Shown here: positions 5,930-13,692 of the stretch, one piece after another | Numbering within the stretch: the stretch's first letter is position 1 | Layout: the number at the start of each line of letters is the position of its first letter | Source: a virus | Reading direction: 5' to 3' (one strand) | IMG/VR virus record: IMGVR_UViG_3300011118_000032 | Coordinates: 1 to 23,356 of that record | DNA length: 23,356 bases | Notes under the pieces: generated by a model | The model's input: only the letters and a program-made list of their open reading frames with translations | Database searches by the model: none | What the model was told of the DNA's origin: nothing | Position numbers and translations under genes: made by a program

Positions 5930-6814
5930 ATGAAAAAGTTTATAGTACTCATGGCCGTTTGTTTCAGTGCGAGCGCCATGCCATTGTATTTCTATACCGG
6001 GCTGGGTAGCTCAGGCAGTATTGACAGGGGGCTTGGTCACGAGGTGGCGGAGGTGGGCTTCGGTGTTGAGGCGTACAACAACGGTGTGTTTGGTATTGAC
6101 ATAGAGCTTGGCTACACCACGGGGGGTACGGTCAAAGGCAGACCAATCTTGCTAACGTCGAATGCGAAGCCGGTCCCCATCACTTACGTTGCGGAAGATC
6201 CGAAGCCGGTGGAGATAAACATCCCCAGTGTTTTGGAGCCAGTCATTACGCTACCCGTAGTTGTTCTTGACATTCCAATCCCACTACCCATATCAGTGCC
6301 GGAGCCGGAGCCGGAGCCAGAACCGGAGCCAGAACCACCCCCCACTGACGAAGGGGGTACAGATGTCGCAGAGCCTGAGTGTGGCGATGACTTTTGCTAT
6401 GACTATGATAGGCCCGTAGGGCCGGAAGCCGTGAGTGCGAAGCTGCCTAAAGCCACCACGGCAACGCCGACCATACAAAATGATATTTTCTCTATTACCG
6501 TCAACCCAAAGATCAAGGTCAACGATTTCATCTGGCTTAACCTTCGCTTTGGCGCGGACAAGAAGATGACTGACGGTGAGATAAAAAACGAGATCATTGA
6601 CAAAGAGTCGCGGTCCATCCAGTGGTACAACGACACGCACTTTTCAGACGACACTGTGACATACCACGTCGGCGCGGGTGGTTTATTCAAATTCAGGAAA
6701 CAGCTGACTGGGTATGCTAAAGCGGATTGGTATGATATGGGTGAGTCTATTCAAGGGAACGACTTTCAGACTGATGATGTAGTAGTAATAGCCGGACTGA
6801 GGTTCTTATTCTAA
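5930..6814 (+). CDS. outer-membrane beta-barrel protein with Pro-Glu spacer
   Basis: The 294-aa protein has a clear signal peptide (MKKFIVLMAVCFSASA, cleavage likely after residue 16) and ends in phenylalanine (VVVIAGLRFLF), the usual sorting signal of outer-membrane barrels. About eight amphipathic strands can be placed: near 18-25, 40-49, 53-63, 185-195, 199-208, 243-254, 258-268 and 283-294, as in OmpX/OmpA-like barrels. Between strands three and four sits a long insertion (64-184) rich in Pro, Glu and Asp, including a PE run (124-137) and two cysteines (151 and 156). If the strand count is right this insertion is outside the cell. AGAGG precedes the ATG. Neighbours are a lipoprotein and a holin-like gene. 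Possible roles are blocking receptors against superinfecting phages or changing the host surface, as suggested for lambda Lom. It is not a virion protein by any visible sign. Confidence 0.65.
   Translation: MKKFIVLMAVCFSASAMPLYFYTGLGSSGSIDRGLGHEVAEVGFGVEAYNNGVFGIDIELGYTTGGTVKGRPILLTSNAKPVPITYVAEDPKPVEINIPSVLEPVITLPVVVLDIPIPLPISVPEPEPEPEPEPEPPPTDEGGTDVAEPECGDDFCYDYDRPVGPEAVSAKLPKATTATPTIQNDIFSITVNPKIKVNDFIWLNLRFGADKKMTDGEIKNEIIDKESRSIQWYNDTHFSDDTVTYHVGAGGLFKFRKQLTGYAKADWYDMGESIQGNDFQTDDVVVIAGLRFLF
6299..6334 (+). repeat. six-copy 6-base tandem repeat encoding Pro-Glu
   Basis: Six tandem copies of CC[G/A]GA[G/A] encode the PE run of the outer-membrane protein (residues 124-135). The array is in frame, so copy-number change by slippage would lengthen or shorten the spacer without breaking the gene. 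Confidence 0.8.
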
Positions 6815-6830
6815 CAAGGGGCAAAAAACT

Positions 6831-7247
6831 ATGATGTGGGCTGCAATCAAAAAAGGGTTCAAGGCTGTTGTCGGTTTCGGTGGCAGTGACACAGGGCTCG
6901 CTGCTGTCAAAGAAGTGGCTGAGTTTATTGACAACCGCAAGTTCACAGAAGAAGAACAGGCAAAGTATGTGTTGGAAGTAGCACCTTTCTATGCTCAGTT
7001 CATGCAGGGCACTATGTCTGAAAACACTGAGCGTAGTAAGACGCGCCGGCATTTAGCCATCCTGGTTATCAGGAACTGGTTGGCCATGCTGTGGGTGTCT
7101 ATATTTGCATGGTTGTGGAAGCCTGACTGGTCTGGGTTTATCCTAACTATTGCATTGAGCACAGCGCTCATTACACTGGTGCTCGGCATCGGTGCTTTCT
7201 TCTGGGGCACGCACTTGCTCAGAGGTACAAAGCTCAAGAAAGAATAA
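6831..7247 (+). CDS. holin-like membrane protein
   Basis: This 138-aa protein has a soluble, helical N-terminal half (residues 1-70, with charged TEEEQAKY and TERSKTRR segments) and two hydrophobic stretches at about 74-96 and 101-130, ending with a basic tail TKLKKE. The layout resembles phage holins of the type with a charged helical region before the membrane segments. A holin would form inner-membrane lesions that release the signal-less endolysin encoded at 947. AGGGG lies upstream of two adjacent ATG codons; the first is used here. It follows the outer-membrane protein by 16 bases. It could instead be another small phage membrane protein; the holin call rests on topology and context. 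Confidence 0.5.
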   Translation: MMWAAIKKGFKAVVGFGGSDTGLAAVKEVAEFIDNRKFTEEEQAKYVLEVAPFYAQFMQGTMSENTERSKTRRHLAILVIRNWLAMLWVSIFAWLWKPDWSGFILTIALSTALITLVLGIGAFFWGTHLLRGTKLKKE

Positions 7248-7394
7248 CTTAAATGAGGTATTATCGTAGGATATGTGGTACGGTTTTTCGGTAGTTAGGA
7301 GAGCTGTAGAACAGCAAAGGGCCAAGGACGGCCACCTCCCTTGGGACCATCAAGTAAATTTGCGTATTTTTTAATCTACATGTATTAATACTAC
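7248..7394 (+). other. intergenic region before the large terminase
   Basis: This 147-base gap is AT-rich and the largest internal one in the window. It contains a 6-base stem CCAAGG (7322-7327) / CCTTGG (7339-7344) that has no adjacent T run, a T run at 7367-7372, and a perfect 10-base palindrome GTATTAATAC (7382-7391) only three bases before the terminase ATG. No confident sigma70 promoter is visible. A 33-codon frame at 7273-7374 exists but lacks a properly spaced ribosome site. Confidence 0.5.
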
Positions 7395-8783
7395 ATGCAG
7401 ATAGACTTCACACCCGATGCCACTCTTTGGCCTTTATGGAGGTCGAACGAATACTACCAATTCGTAATTGGGCCGTTGGGCAGCACCAAGACCACCAACC
7501 TCATTATGAAGTTGCTGACCATCGCAGCCCAGCAAAGGAAAGGCCACGACGGGTTGAGGAGAACACGCTTTGCTATCTCTCGACAAACATTACAGCAGAT
7601 CAAAACGACCGTTCTTAAGGACATTGAGTATTGGCTTGCGCCGATTATTACATATAAAGTCTCGGACTCGGTCATTCAGATCCGGCAGGGGGATATCCAC
7701 AGCGATTGGCATTTTATTCCTCTTGAAGATGTTGCTGACCAACGTAGACTTTTATCTATGCAGCTTACTGCGGTGTACTTCAACGAATTCAGGGAGTTAC
7801 CGCTCGACATTGTCGCAGCGGCAGCGGGGCGTGTCGGTCGATACCCGTCTGTTGGTATGGGCGGTTGTACTTGGCACGGCATCCTTGGTGATTCTAACCC
7901 TCCGTCAGTAGATTCGCCGTGGTACGAGTTCCTTGAACTGGACCCCCCACCAAACATGACTTACGTCCACCAGCCTGGGGGCTTGGACCCCGAGGCAACA
8001 TGGTCGCACCACCTGGTATCAGGATATTACGAAAACCTGATGCACGGCATGAGCGATGCCTGGGTGGACATTCATGTCCATTCCAAATGGGGAGAATCCC
8101 TTGCCGGTAAGCCTGTCTATAAGAACTCGTTCAAAGCCAACTACCACGTTGCGCAGAGTGAACTGAAACCCATACTGGGCATGCCGCTATTGGTCGGCTG
8201 TGATTTTGCCCGCTGGCCCGCTGCAGTAATCTGCCAGATAGATCACATTGGCCGACTCCTTGTCCTTAAAGAATTGGAGAGAGAAAACTGCGGGGTTGAA
8301 AAGTTCTGTCTTGAGGAGCTACTCCCTACTATGCACTCAGCCCGCTTCGCCCGGCACCCTTCGTTTCTTGTCGGCGACCCGTCCGGGATCAATCGGTCGC
8401 AAATCGGTGAAGAATCAGTATTCTCCATGCTTAAAAGGCTTGGATTTGTCGCCACCCCGGCCAGCACCAATTTTATTGATCCTCGCCTGCGGGCGGTAGA
8501 GAAGTGGCTGGTACAGCAACGTGATGGAAAACCGGCGCTTTTAATTGACCCGGAGGGATGTCCTAAGCTAATTCAAGGGTTTAAGAGCCACTACCGGTTT
8601 AAACTCAAGAAGAACGGAGTGATGGAGGACGTTCCGGATAAGTCGAATAGGCCTTATCCAGATCTTCACGACGCCCTACAGTACGCCTGCCTCGGTACTG
8701 CTGAGAATATAAGGGCAAGAATGCTCAACCGCATGACCCCCCGCCAAGTAGCTCCCAAGTTCACCTCAGCAGCCTGGACATAA
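7395..8783 (+). CDS. terL: terminase large subunit (packaging ATPase/nuclease)
   Basis: The 462-aa protein is a two-domain DNA packaging motor. The ATPase domain has a Walker A loop GPLGSTKT (residues 26-33) and a Walker B-like strand LTAVYFNEF with N130-E131, followed by a coupling motif GDSNPP (165-170). The RNase H-like nuclease domain has its acidic residues at D270 (GCDFAR), D328 (GDPSG) and D426 (HDALQY). It docks on the portal and pumps genome into the prohead. An in-frame TAA at 7386-7388 limits the start to the ATG at 7395, yet no Shine-Dalgarno sequence precedes it; instead a GTATTAATAC palindrome is there. Asn in place of the usual Asp in Walker B is a mild variation. Its small subunit partner is probably at 1407. 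Confidence 0.93.
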   Translation: MQIDFTPDATLWPLWRSNEYYQFVIGPLGSTKTTNLIMKLLTIAAQQRKGHDGLRRTRFAISRQTLQQIKTTVLKDIEYWLAPIITYKVSDSVIQIRQGDIHSDWHFIPLEDVADQRRLLSMQLTAVYFNEFRELPLDIVAAAAGRVGRYPSVGMGGCTWHGILGDSNPPSVDSPWYEFLELDPPPNMTYVHQPGGLDPEATWSHHLVSGYYENLMHGMSDAWVDIHVHSKWGESLAGKPVYKNSFKANYHVAQSELKPILGMPLLVGCDFARWPAAVICQIDHIGRLLVLKELERENCGVEKFCLEELLPTMHSARFARHPSFLVGDPSGINRSQIGEESVFSMLKRLGFVATPASTNFIDPRLRAVEKWLVQQRDGKPALLIDPEGCPKLIQGFKSHYRFKLKKNGVMEDVPDKSNRPYPDLHDALQYACLGTAENIRARMLNRMTPRQVAPKFTSAAWT

Positions 8784-8787
8784 TACC

Positions 8788-8815
8788 TTGACAGGATAGG
8801 CCTTTTGCACATAAT
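8788..8815 (+). promoter_or_regulatory. sigma70-like promoter upstream of the portal gene
   Basis: A perfect TTGACA (8788-8793) and CATAAT (8810-8815, five of six) are separated by 16 bases, starting 4 bases after the terminase stop codon. The portal start lies 35 bases downstream of the -10. This would give the morphogenesis genes a promoter of their own recognised by host polymerase. Confidence 0.6.
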
Positions 8816-8850
8816 GGTGTGTATATAAGACCTTGCAGAGATAAAAAGCT

Positions 8851-10941
8851 ATGGCAGATGGCCTTTTAAGAGTAGTTACTGGGGAACAACTACAACAAAA
8901 ACAAGCACTTGAGCTTGAGGCCAGCGCTCCGGCTATCGAAGTCAGTAAATTATCCGATTTAGCGGCACAGGTCCGCACCCGCTGGGAGCTATTCAGGCGG
9001 CACAGGGTGGATATTCTGACCACCGCTGCCAGTGACACCACCTTCAACACGAACGACGACACAGACACCCTCAACAACCGCCTCCTGGCGTCCTTACGGT
9101 CTTACCAAGGTGTGTATACACCACAGAAGTTGGCGGAAATAGGCCAATTTGGTGGCTCCAAGGTGTTTTCCAAACTCACGGCCGTAAAATGTCGCGGCGC
9201 TACCGCCATGTTGCGGGATATTTTCCTGAATGGTGACCGCACATGGGAGTTGGCGCCTACACCAGACCCAACGCTACCCGATGAAGTCTCTGGGAACATC
9301 GATGAACTGATCATGATGGAGACTTTACACCTCCAACAAGCCGGGCAGCCGGTCGAACAGGACGTTATCGAGCAGCGTCGGCGGGAATTGACCACGGCCG
9401 CTGAAAAAGCCACCAGAAAGCGGGCTGATACCGACGCCCGTGCGGCTACTGACTACTTAGACGACTATCTGGTGGAGGGGGGCTTCTACCAGGCCATGCA
9501 AGAATTCCTTACTGACCTTCCCATCTTCTACCTCGCATGCATTAAGGGTCCCGTGGTCCAGATGGAGAAGCAGCTGACCTGGAGCAAGGACGGCCAGCCG
9601 GAAATGGTGCGTAGGCCAAAGATGTGCTGGTATCGGGTGAGCCCGTTTGACATCTATTGGACTCCCGGCGCTACCTGCATACAAGACTCTGAAGTCATTG
9701 AAAAAATTCGATACACAAGGGCTGATCTCAACGCTCTTATAGGCGTACCAGGCTTCGATGAAGAGGCCATCCGTGAAATACTGGAGCTGTATCCTGATGG
9801 GTACATGGAGTATCCAGACGAGTTTGAGTCCGAGCGCGCGGATCTTGAATCCCGCGAGGATATGCACCTGAACCGTTCGGGTATGATCGAAGGGCTTGAG
9901 TACCATGGCTCTGTACAGGGCCAAAAGCTGCTAGATGCCGGGCTGACGAAGAAGCAGATACCTGACGCCACGCTGGATTACGCAGTAGTTGTGTGGCAGA
10001 TTGCTGATAAAGTAATCAAAGCGCAGATAAACCCCAACCCGAAAGAGCGCCACGGATATTACGTATCGAGCTTTGAGAAAGTCCCTGGCTCCATACCCGG
10101 TAACGGCGTCACTGACATCATCGATGACATTCAAGACGTTGCCAACGCGGCTTTACGCTCCCTTGTGAATAACATGTCCATCGCTTCAGGCCCGCAGGTT
10201 GCTATCGATGAAGAACGACTCGGACCGAATACGGACGCCGATTCACTATACCCATGGAAACGCTGGAGATTTCAGAGTGATCCAGCAGCTACCGACAACA
10301 AACCCCCTATTTCATTCTTCCAACCGCAGTCGAATGCGCAGGAATTGATGCAAGTATTTAATGCTATGAGCACGCTTGCTGACGAGACCTCAGCGATACC
10401 CCGGTACTTGACCGGCGGTAAAGGCGGTACCGGCGGCGCGGCTTCAACAGCCTCCGGCTTGTCGATGCTCATGAATAATGCCTCCAAGGTTCTACAGAAC
10501 GTCGCTGCCCAGATCGATAATGATATTTATGACCAGGCCATTCAGGATTTGTACACCTACGTCATGCTCACCGACACAGAAGGTGTGTTGAGGGGTGACG
10601 AAAATATCCAAGTCAAGGGTGTGACAGTCGCCATGCAGAAAGAGCAAGACCGTATGCGCAAACTGGAGTACCTGAATATGACCAGTAACCCGATCGATGC
10701 GAAGATCATAGGCGAGCCTGGGCGTGCAGCTATTCTCCGTGACCTTGCCAGTGACCTCGGCATGCCAGGTGAGAAGATTGTCCCCAGCGAATCAGACCTT
10801 GAAGCGCAACAGCAAGCAGAGACGGCGCAGCAAGCAGCGATGGCCGGGCAACCGCCGGGCGACGGGAACCAAGCTCCGAACCCCGGAGGCGGTGAGCGCG
10901 TTGCCGCTGAATTAGACAATGCGTTTAGAACGAGTCAATAG
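8851..10941 (+). CDS. portal protein
   Basis: This 696-aa protein has the size, position and sequence style of podovirus-type portals, the dodecameric ring at one capsid vertex through which DNA enters and leaves. The N-terminal part (KLSDLAAQVRTRWELFRRHR, about residues 32-51) and the middle (DDIQDVANAALRSLVNNM, about 427-444, resembling the long-helix region of portals) support this. The C-terminus is Gln/Ala/Gly/Pro-rich (about 645-685) and probably forms the barrel or a disordered tail. It immediately follows the large terminase and precedes scaffold and capsid genes, the classic order. The ribosome site is weak (GAGA). No catalytic activity is expected. The call is secure mainly from context, length and general similarity. 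Confidence 0.85.
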   Translation: MADGLLRVVTGEQLQQKQALELEASAPAIEVSKLSDLAAQVRTRWELFRRHRVDILTTAASDTTFNTNDDTDTLNNRLLASLRSYQGVYTPQKLAEIGQFGGSKVFSKLTAVKCRGATAMLRDIFLNGDRTWELAPTPDPTLPDEVSGNIDELIMMETLHLQQAGQPVEQDVIEQRRRELTTAAEKATRKRADTDARAATDYLDDYLVEGGFYQAMQEFLTDLPIFYLACIKGPVVQMEKQLTWSKDGQPEMVRRPKMCWYRVSPFDIYWTPGATCIQDSEVIEKIRYTRADLNALIGVPGFDEEAIREILELYPDGYMEYPDEFESERADLESREDMHLNRSGMIEGLEYHGSVQGQKLLDAGLTKKQIPDATLDYAVVVWQIADKVIKAQINPNPKERHGYYVSSFEKVPGSIPGNGVTDIIDDIQDVANAALRSLVNNMSIASGPQVAIDEERLGPNTDADSLYPWKRWRFQSDPAATDNKPPISFFQPQSNAQELMQVFNAMSTLADETSAIPRYLTGGKGGTGGAASTASGLSMLMNNASKVLQNVAAQIDNDIYDQAIQDLYTYVMLTDTEGVLRGDENIQVKGVTVAMQKEQDRMRKLEYLNMTSNPIDAKIIGEPGRAAILRDLASDLGMPGEKIVPSESDLEAQQQAETAQQAAMAGQPPGDGNQAPNPGGGERVAAELDNAFRTSQ

Positions 10942-10951
10942 GAGACTTGAC

Positions 10952-11305
10952 ATGATGAAAGACTATGAAAAGACCGGGCAGAAGCAATATAGCCCGAAGC
11001 CTGCAGATGCGAAGAACGCATCAGACGGCGCAAACGGAGCATCACGAGGCGGCACTACGCGCTCGTTCGGCGAAGGCATGAGTGGGAACAACTTCCCGCG
11101 CCCGGCTGCGCAGAACAACGCTACTAATGGCCAGACCGATGGTCATAACATGGGTCGACCGGGGCAGATTCAGTCGTACCCAAATAAGGCCGTGAAAGGT
11201 GCCGGTGGTAGTGCTTATTGTGGTAAAGCCAGCGAAGCCAAGGACGCCAGTGCAGGCGAAGGACCCAACTCGAAAGGAGGTACGAAGCGGACTTATCCGA
11301 AGTAA
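10952..11305 (+). CDS. Gly/Asn/Lys-rich small protein of unknown function
   Basis: The product is 117 residues of low-complexity, hydrophilic sequence rich in Gly, Asn, Ser, Ala and Lys, with a single Cys and no predicted membrane segment or fold. The start at 10952 is chosen over an in-frame ATG at 10919 inside the portal gene because AGGAG (10940-10944) lies 7 bases before it. It is placed between portal and scaffold genes and is probably a minor head component or assembly accessory; this is inferred only from location. Confidence 0.6.
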   Translation: MMKDYEKTGQKQYSPKPADAKNASDGANGASRGGTTRSFGEGMSGNNFPRPAAQNNATNGQTDGHNMGRPGQIQSYPNKAVKGAGGSAYCGKASEAKDASAGEGPNSKGGTKRTYPK

Positions 11306-11311
11306 CCCACT

Positions 11312-11554
11312 ATGGTTAGACTTACACTCACACCGCAGCAGCTACAGGCGGTCACGAATCTCAGAGGAAACGCTGATTTCGTGGTCTTCATTGAAGCTGT
11401 GGCTCGCCATTGTGGTATCCAAAACGAGGCACACATTAAACAGCCGAAGGGAGACGAGTATTTGCGTGGGCAACTCCGCGCATTCTCAGACCTTCTGGAA
11501 GCCGTTAATGAGGCGCCAACCAATCTGAACAAAGCAAAGCAGCCCAAAACTTAG
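11312..11554 (+). CDS. 80-aa protein of unknown function in the head operon
   Basis: This protein begins MVRLTLTPQQLQAV and is largely helical, with no membrane segment, Cys cluster or enzymatic motif beyond a lone ARHCG. It starts seven bases after the previous gene with no clear ribosome binding site, so coupling from upstream is likely, and ends before the TTAGGAGACGCTT site of the scaffold gene. Similar-sized genes between portal and scaffold occur in many phages with unassigned roles. I do not recognise the family. Confidence 0.65.
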   Translation: MVRLTLTPQQLQAVTNLRGNADFVVFIEAVARHCGIQNEAHIKQPKGDEYLRGQLRAFSDLLEAVNEAPTNLNKAKQPKT

Positions 11555-11566
11555 GAGACGCTTATC

Positions 11567-12622
11567 ATGGCAACCCCAACAGCAATTCGGAAACAAGCAG
11601 AAGCAGTAGACAAGATGCACGCACAGATTTATCCCGTGCAGACCGAAGCCCGCGATCCTGAAAAGGAGCAGGCAGAAATTGATGCCAAAGAGAAAGCTGA
11701 GAGCGGTGCACCCGTATCTACTGACGACCTTGCTGTCGACGATGAAGCCCCGAAAGTTGAGGAAGCCGCTCCCGCCGTTGAAGAAGCGGCCCCCGCAGCA
11801 GCCCCTGTAGTTGACGCTGGGTGGGAACAGAAGTACAAGACCTTACAGGGTAAGTATGATGCAGAAGTGCCACGGTTAAATATTGCCGTGCGCGATCTGC
11901 AAGCACAGAACAAGACACTCTCGGAGGCTATTGCCTCCCTTAAACAGCCGGAACCAGACCCCAAGCCAGCCGCGTCTGAAAGTCCGAAACTGATTAAGGA
12001 CGAAGAAATCTCGGAGTACGGTGCGGATCTCATTAATGTTATGAGACGTGCTGCCCGCGAGGAATTCGGAGGTGAGCTTGATCAGCTGAAAACTGAGAAT
12101 GCTCAGTTGAAAGACCAGCTCGGTGGGGTTTCCAGCTCCGCCGCCACGATAGCACAAGAGCAGGTGTATACCACACTGGATACTCAGGTGCCGACTTGGA
12201 AAGAGCTGAATGGAGACGCAGGATTCCTGGCATGGCTAGGAGAAAACGATGTGTATGCTGGTACGTCCAGGCATATCTTGTTGCAGCAAGCCTTTGCGGA
12301 GAACGACGCGGCCCGCGTTGTAAACTTCTTCAAGGGTTACCAGAACGAACACGCAGCACTTAACCCCCAAGCGAATGAGGCACCAGCAGCGGCAGCAGAA
12401 CGGAAGCCCGCAGTTGATATGTCCGAAATCGCAGCCCCCGGTAAGCCTCGGGCGGGCGGTGGTGTTAGCACTCAAGACGGTAAGCGCATTTGGCGGCAGG
12501 CAGATATTACGGCTTTCTATGCAGATGTACGCAGGGGCAAGTACAAACATGACCCAGCGAAAAAGGCTTCCTTGGAAGCTGACATTATTGCAGCGGGACC
12601 CGAGGGCAGAATCGTAGCTTAA
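11567..12622 (+). CDS. scaffolding protein
   Basis: The 351-aa product is acidic and elongated: a disordered Ala/Glu/Pro region (about residues 30-85), a coiled-coil segment (about 88-126, KYKTLQGKYDAEVP...), a second short coil (about 172-190), and a basic C-terminus (RIWRQADITAFYADVRRGKYK, 309-329). This pattern and the place directly before the capsid gene match phage scaffolds, which guide coat assembly and are then removed. The basic helical end is where many scaffolds bind coat. AGGAG precedes the start. No protease motif is seen in it or its neighbours. Confidence 0.8.
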   Translation: MATPTAIRKQAEAVDKMHAQIYPVQTEARDPEKEQAEIDAKEKAESGAPVSTDDLAVDDEAPKVEEAAPAVEEAAPAAAPVVDAGWEQKYKTLQGKYDAEVPRLNIAVRDLQAQNKTLSEAIASLKQPEPDPKPAASESPKLIKDEEISEYGADLINVMRRAAREEFGGELDQLKTENAQLKDQLGGVSSSAATIAQEQVYTTLDTQVPTWKELNGDAGFLAWLGENDVYAGTSRHILLQQAFAENDAARVVNFFKGYQNEHAALNPQANEAPAAAAERKPAVDMSEIAAPGKPRAGGGVSTQDGKRIWRQADITAFYADVRRGKYKHDPAKKASLEADIIAAGPEGRIVA

Positions 12623-12656
12623 CCTTTCGTGCTAACACTATTTAGGAGACATTAAA

Positions 12657-13637
12657 ATGGCATATCCAGTCACAGGCACCCCCACCCCGGCGGGCTCAGC
12701 CAATCCGAACCCCGCGTATTCGGGGACGTTCATTCCGGAGATTTGGTCCGGTAAACTGATCGAGAAGTTCTACGATGCCACCGTCATCGCGGCTATCTCG
12801 AATACTGACTACGAAGGCGAAATCACCTCCTACGGTGATAAGGTCAACATCCGTCAGAAACCTGATATCAGCATTAACGCCTACGAGGCCAACCAGTCGC
12901 TGTTGTTTGAGCGTCCGGCGGCTGCAATCGTTGAGCTGCTGATCGACAAGGGCTTCTACTTCAACACGATCCTCGACGACGTGATGGAGATCCAGTCTGA
13001 CATCAATCAGATGAGCATGTGGGCCGATGATGCTTCCGAGCAGATGAAGATCCAGATCGATACCGAGGTACTGGAGTTCATGAGGACCGGCGCTGCTGCA
13101 GCCAACCAGGGTAACACCGCTGGTCGTCTGTCGCAGAACATCGACCTGGGTACCGCTCTGGTACCGATCGAGCTGACCGCCCGTGGCGGCGTAGCCGGTG
13201 AGCAGGAAGTTGTCGACGCCATCACCAACCTGGGTCAGGTGCTCGATGAGCAGAATGTACCCGAGCGTGGTCGTTGGGTCGTTATCCCCGCGTGGATGGC
13301 TGCCATGATCAAGCGTTCGGAGCTGCGTGACGCCGCTCTGACTGGTGACGACGTTTCGATCTCTCGTAACGGCCGTCTGGGCATGATCGACCGCTTCACT
13401 CTGTATGCGTCGAACCTGCTGCCGACTGTGGTTCCCACCGATGCCCTTGGTGATGCAACTGCAATCATGGCCGGTCATGACTCCGGTCTGACCTTCGCCT
13501 CCCAGCTGAGCAAGATGGAAACCCTGCGTGGCGAGTCCACCTTCGGTACCATCATGCGCGGTTTGCAGGTATATGGTCGTCAGGTTGTCAAGCCTGAGTC
13601 CCTTGCTGTACTGTATGGTCGTAAGTCCATCTTGTAA
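12657..13637 (+). CDS. major capsid protein (HK97-fold coat)
   Basis: This 326-aa protein follows the scaffold and has the start typical of an HK97-fold coat family in podo- and uncultured marine phages: FIPEIWSGKLIEKFYDATVI (residues 26-45), then NTDYEGEITSYGDKVNIR (48-65). It forms the icosahedral shell. The gene has the strongest ribosome site style (TTTAGGAGACATTAAA) and a codon choice unlike its neighbours: CTG, CGT, GGT and GAC dominate, and it is locally very GC-rich (42 of 60 bases at 13141-13200). This is expected of the most highly expressed virion gene. A stable hairpin follows the stop. No insertion domain or cleavage-type N-terminal delta domain is apparent. Confidence 0.9.
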   Translation: MAYPVTGTPTPAGSANPNPAYSGTFIPEIWSGKLIEKFYDATVIAAISNTDYEGEITSYGDKVNIRQKPDISINAYEANQSLLFERPAAAIVELLIDKGFYFNTILDDVMEIQSDINQMSMWADDASEQMKIQIDTEVLEFMRTGAAAANQGNTAGRLSQNIDLGTALVPIELTARGGVAGEQEVVDAITNLGQVLDEQNVPERGRWVVIPAWMAAMIKRSELRDAALTGDDVSISRNGRLGMIDRFTLYASNLLPTVVPTDALGDATAIMAGHDSGLTFASQLSKMETLRGESTFGTIMRGLQVYGRQVVKPESLAVLYGRKSIL

Positions 13638-13655
13638 CAGCAGTAGTCCGAAACC

Positions 13656-13677
13656 GGTGGGGGCTTCGGCCCCCGCC
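13656..13677 (+). terminator. very stable UUCG hairpin after the capsid gene
   Basis: GGTGGGGGC (13656-13664) and GCCCCCGCC (13669-13677) pair over nine bases with one G-U, closing a C(UUCG)G tetraloop. Only three T residues occur downstream (ATTTAGG), so termination would be partial. It probably lowers expression of downstream genes relative to the coat gene and stabilises the coat mRNA. It ends just before the AGGAGG site of the next gene. Confidence 0.8.
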
Positions 13678-13692
13678 ATTTAGGAGGCACTT

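Noticed and set aside
5875-6005. Open frame from ATG at 5875 running into the outer-membrane protein gene
   Set aside because: It overlaps the signal-peptide region in another frame and lacks a clear ribosome site; the 5930 frame has a proper signal peptide and AGAGG.
7273-7374. 33-codon frame in the gap before the large terminase
   Set aside because: The AGGA upstream is only one base from the ATG, and no homology or coupling supports translation. It is left inside the intergenic entry.
10947-10968. TTGACA followed by TATGAA before the 117-aa gene
   Set aside because: The spacer is only 11 bases and the hexamer overlaps the start codon region; it is not a usable promoter.
12696-13679. Long open frame on the - strand opposite the capsid gene (327 codons)
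   Set aside because: It is the shadow of the GC-rich, codon-biased capsid gene; its product is His/Asp/Gln-rich without recognisable motifs, and no ribosome site or neighbouring - strand gene supports it.
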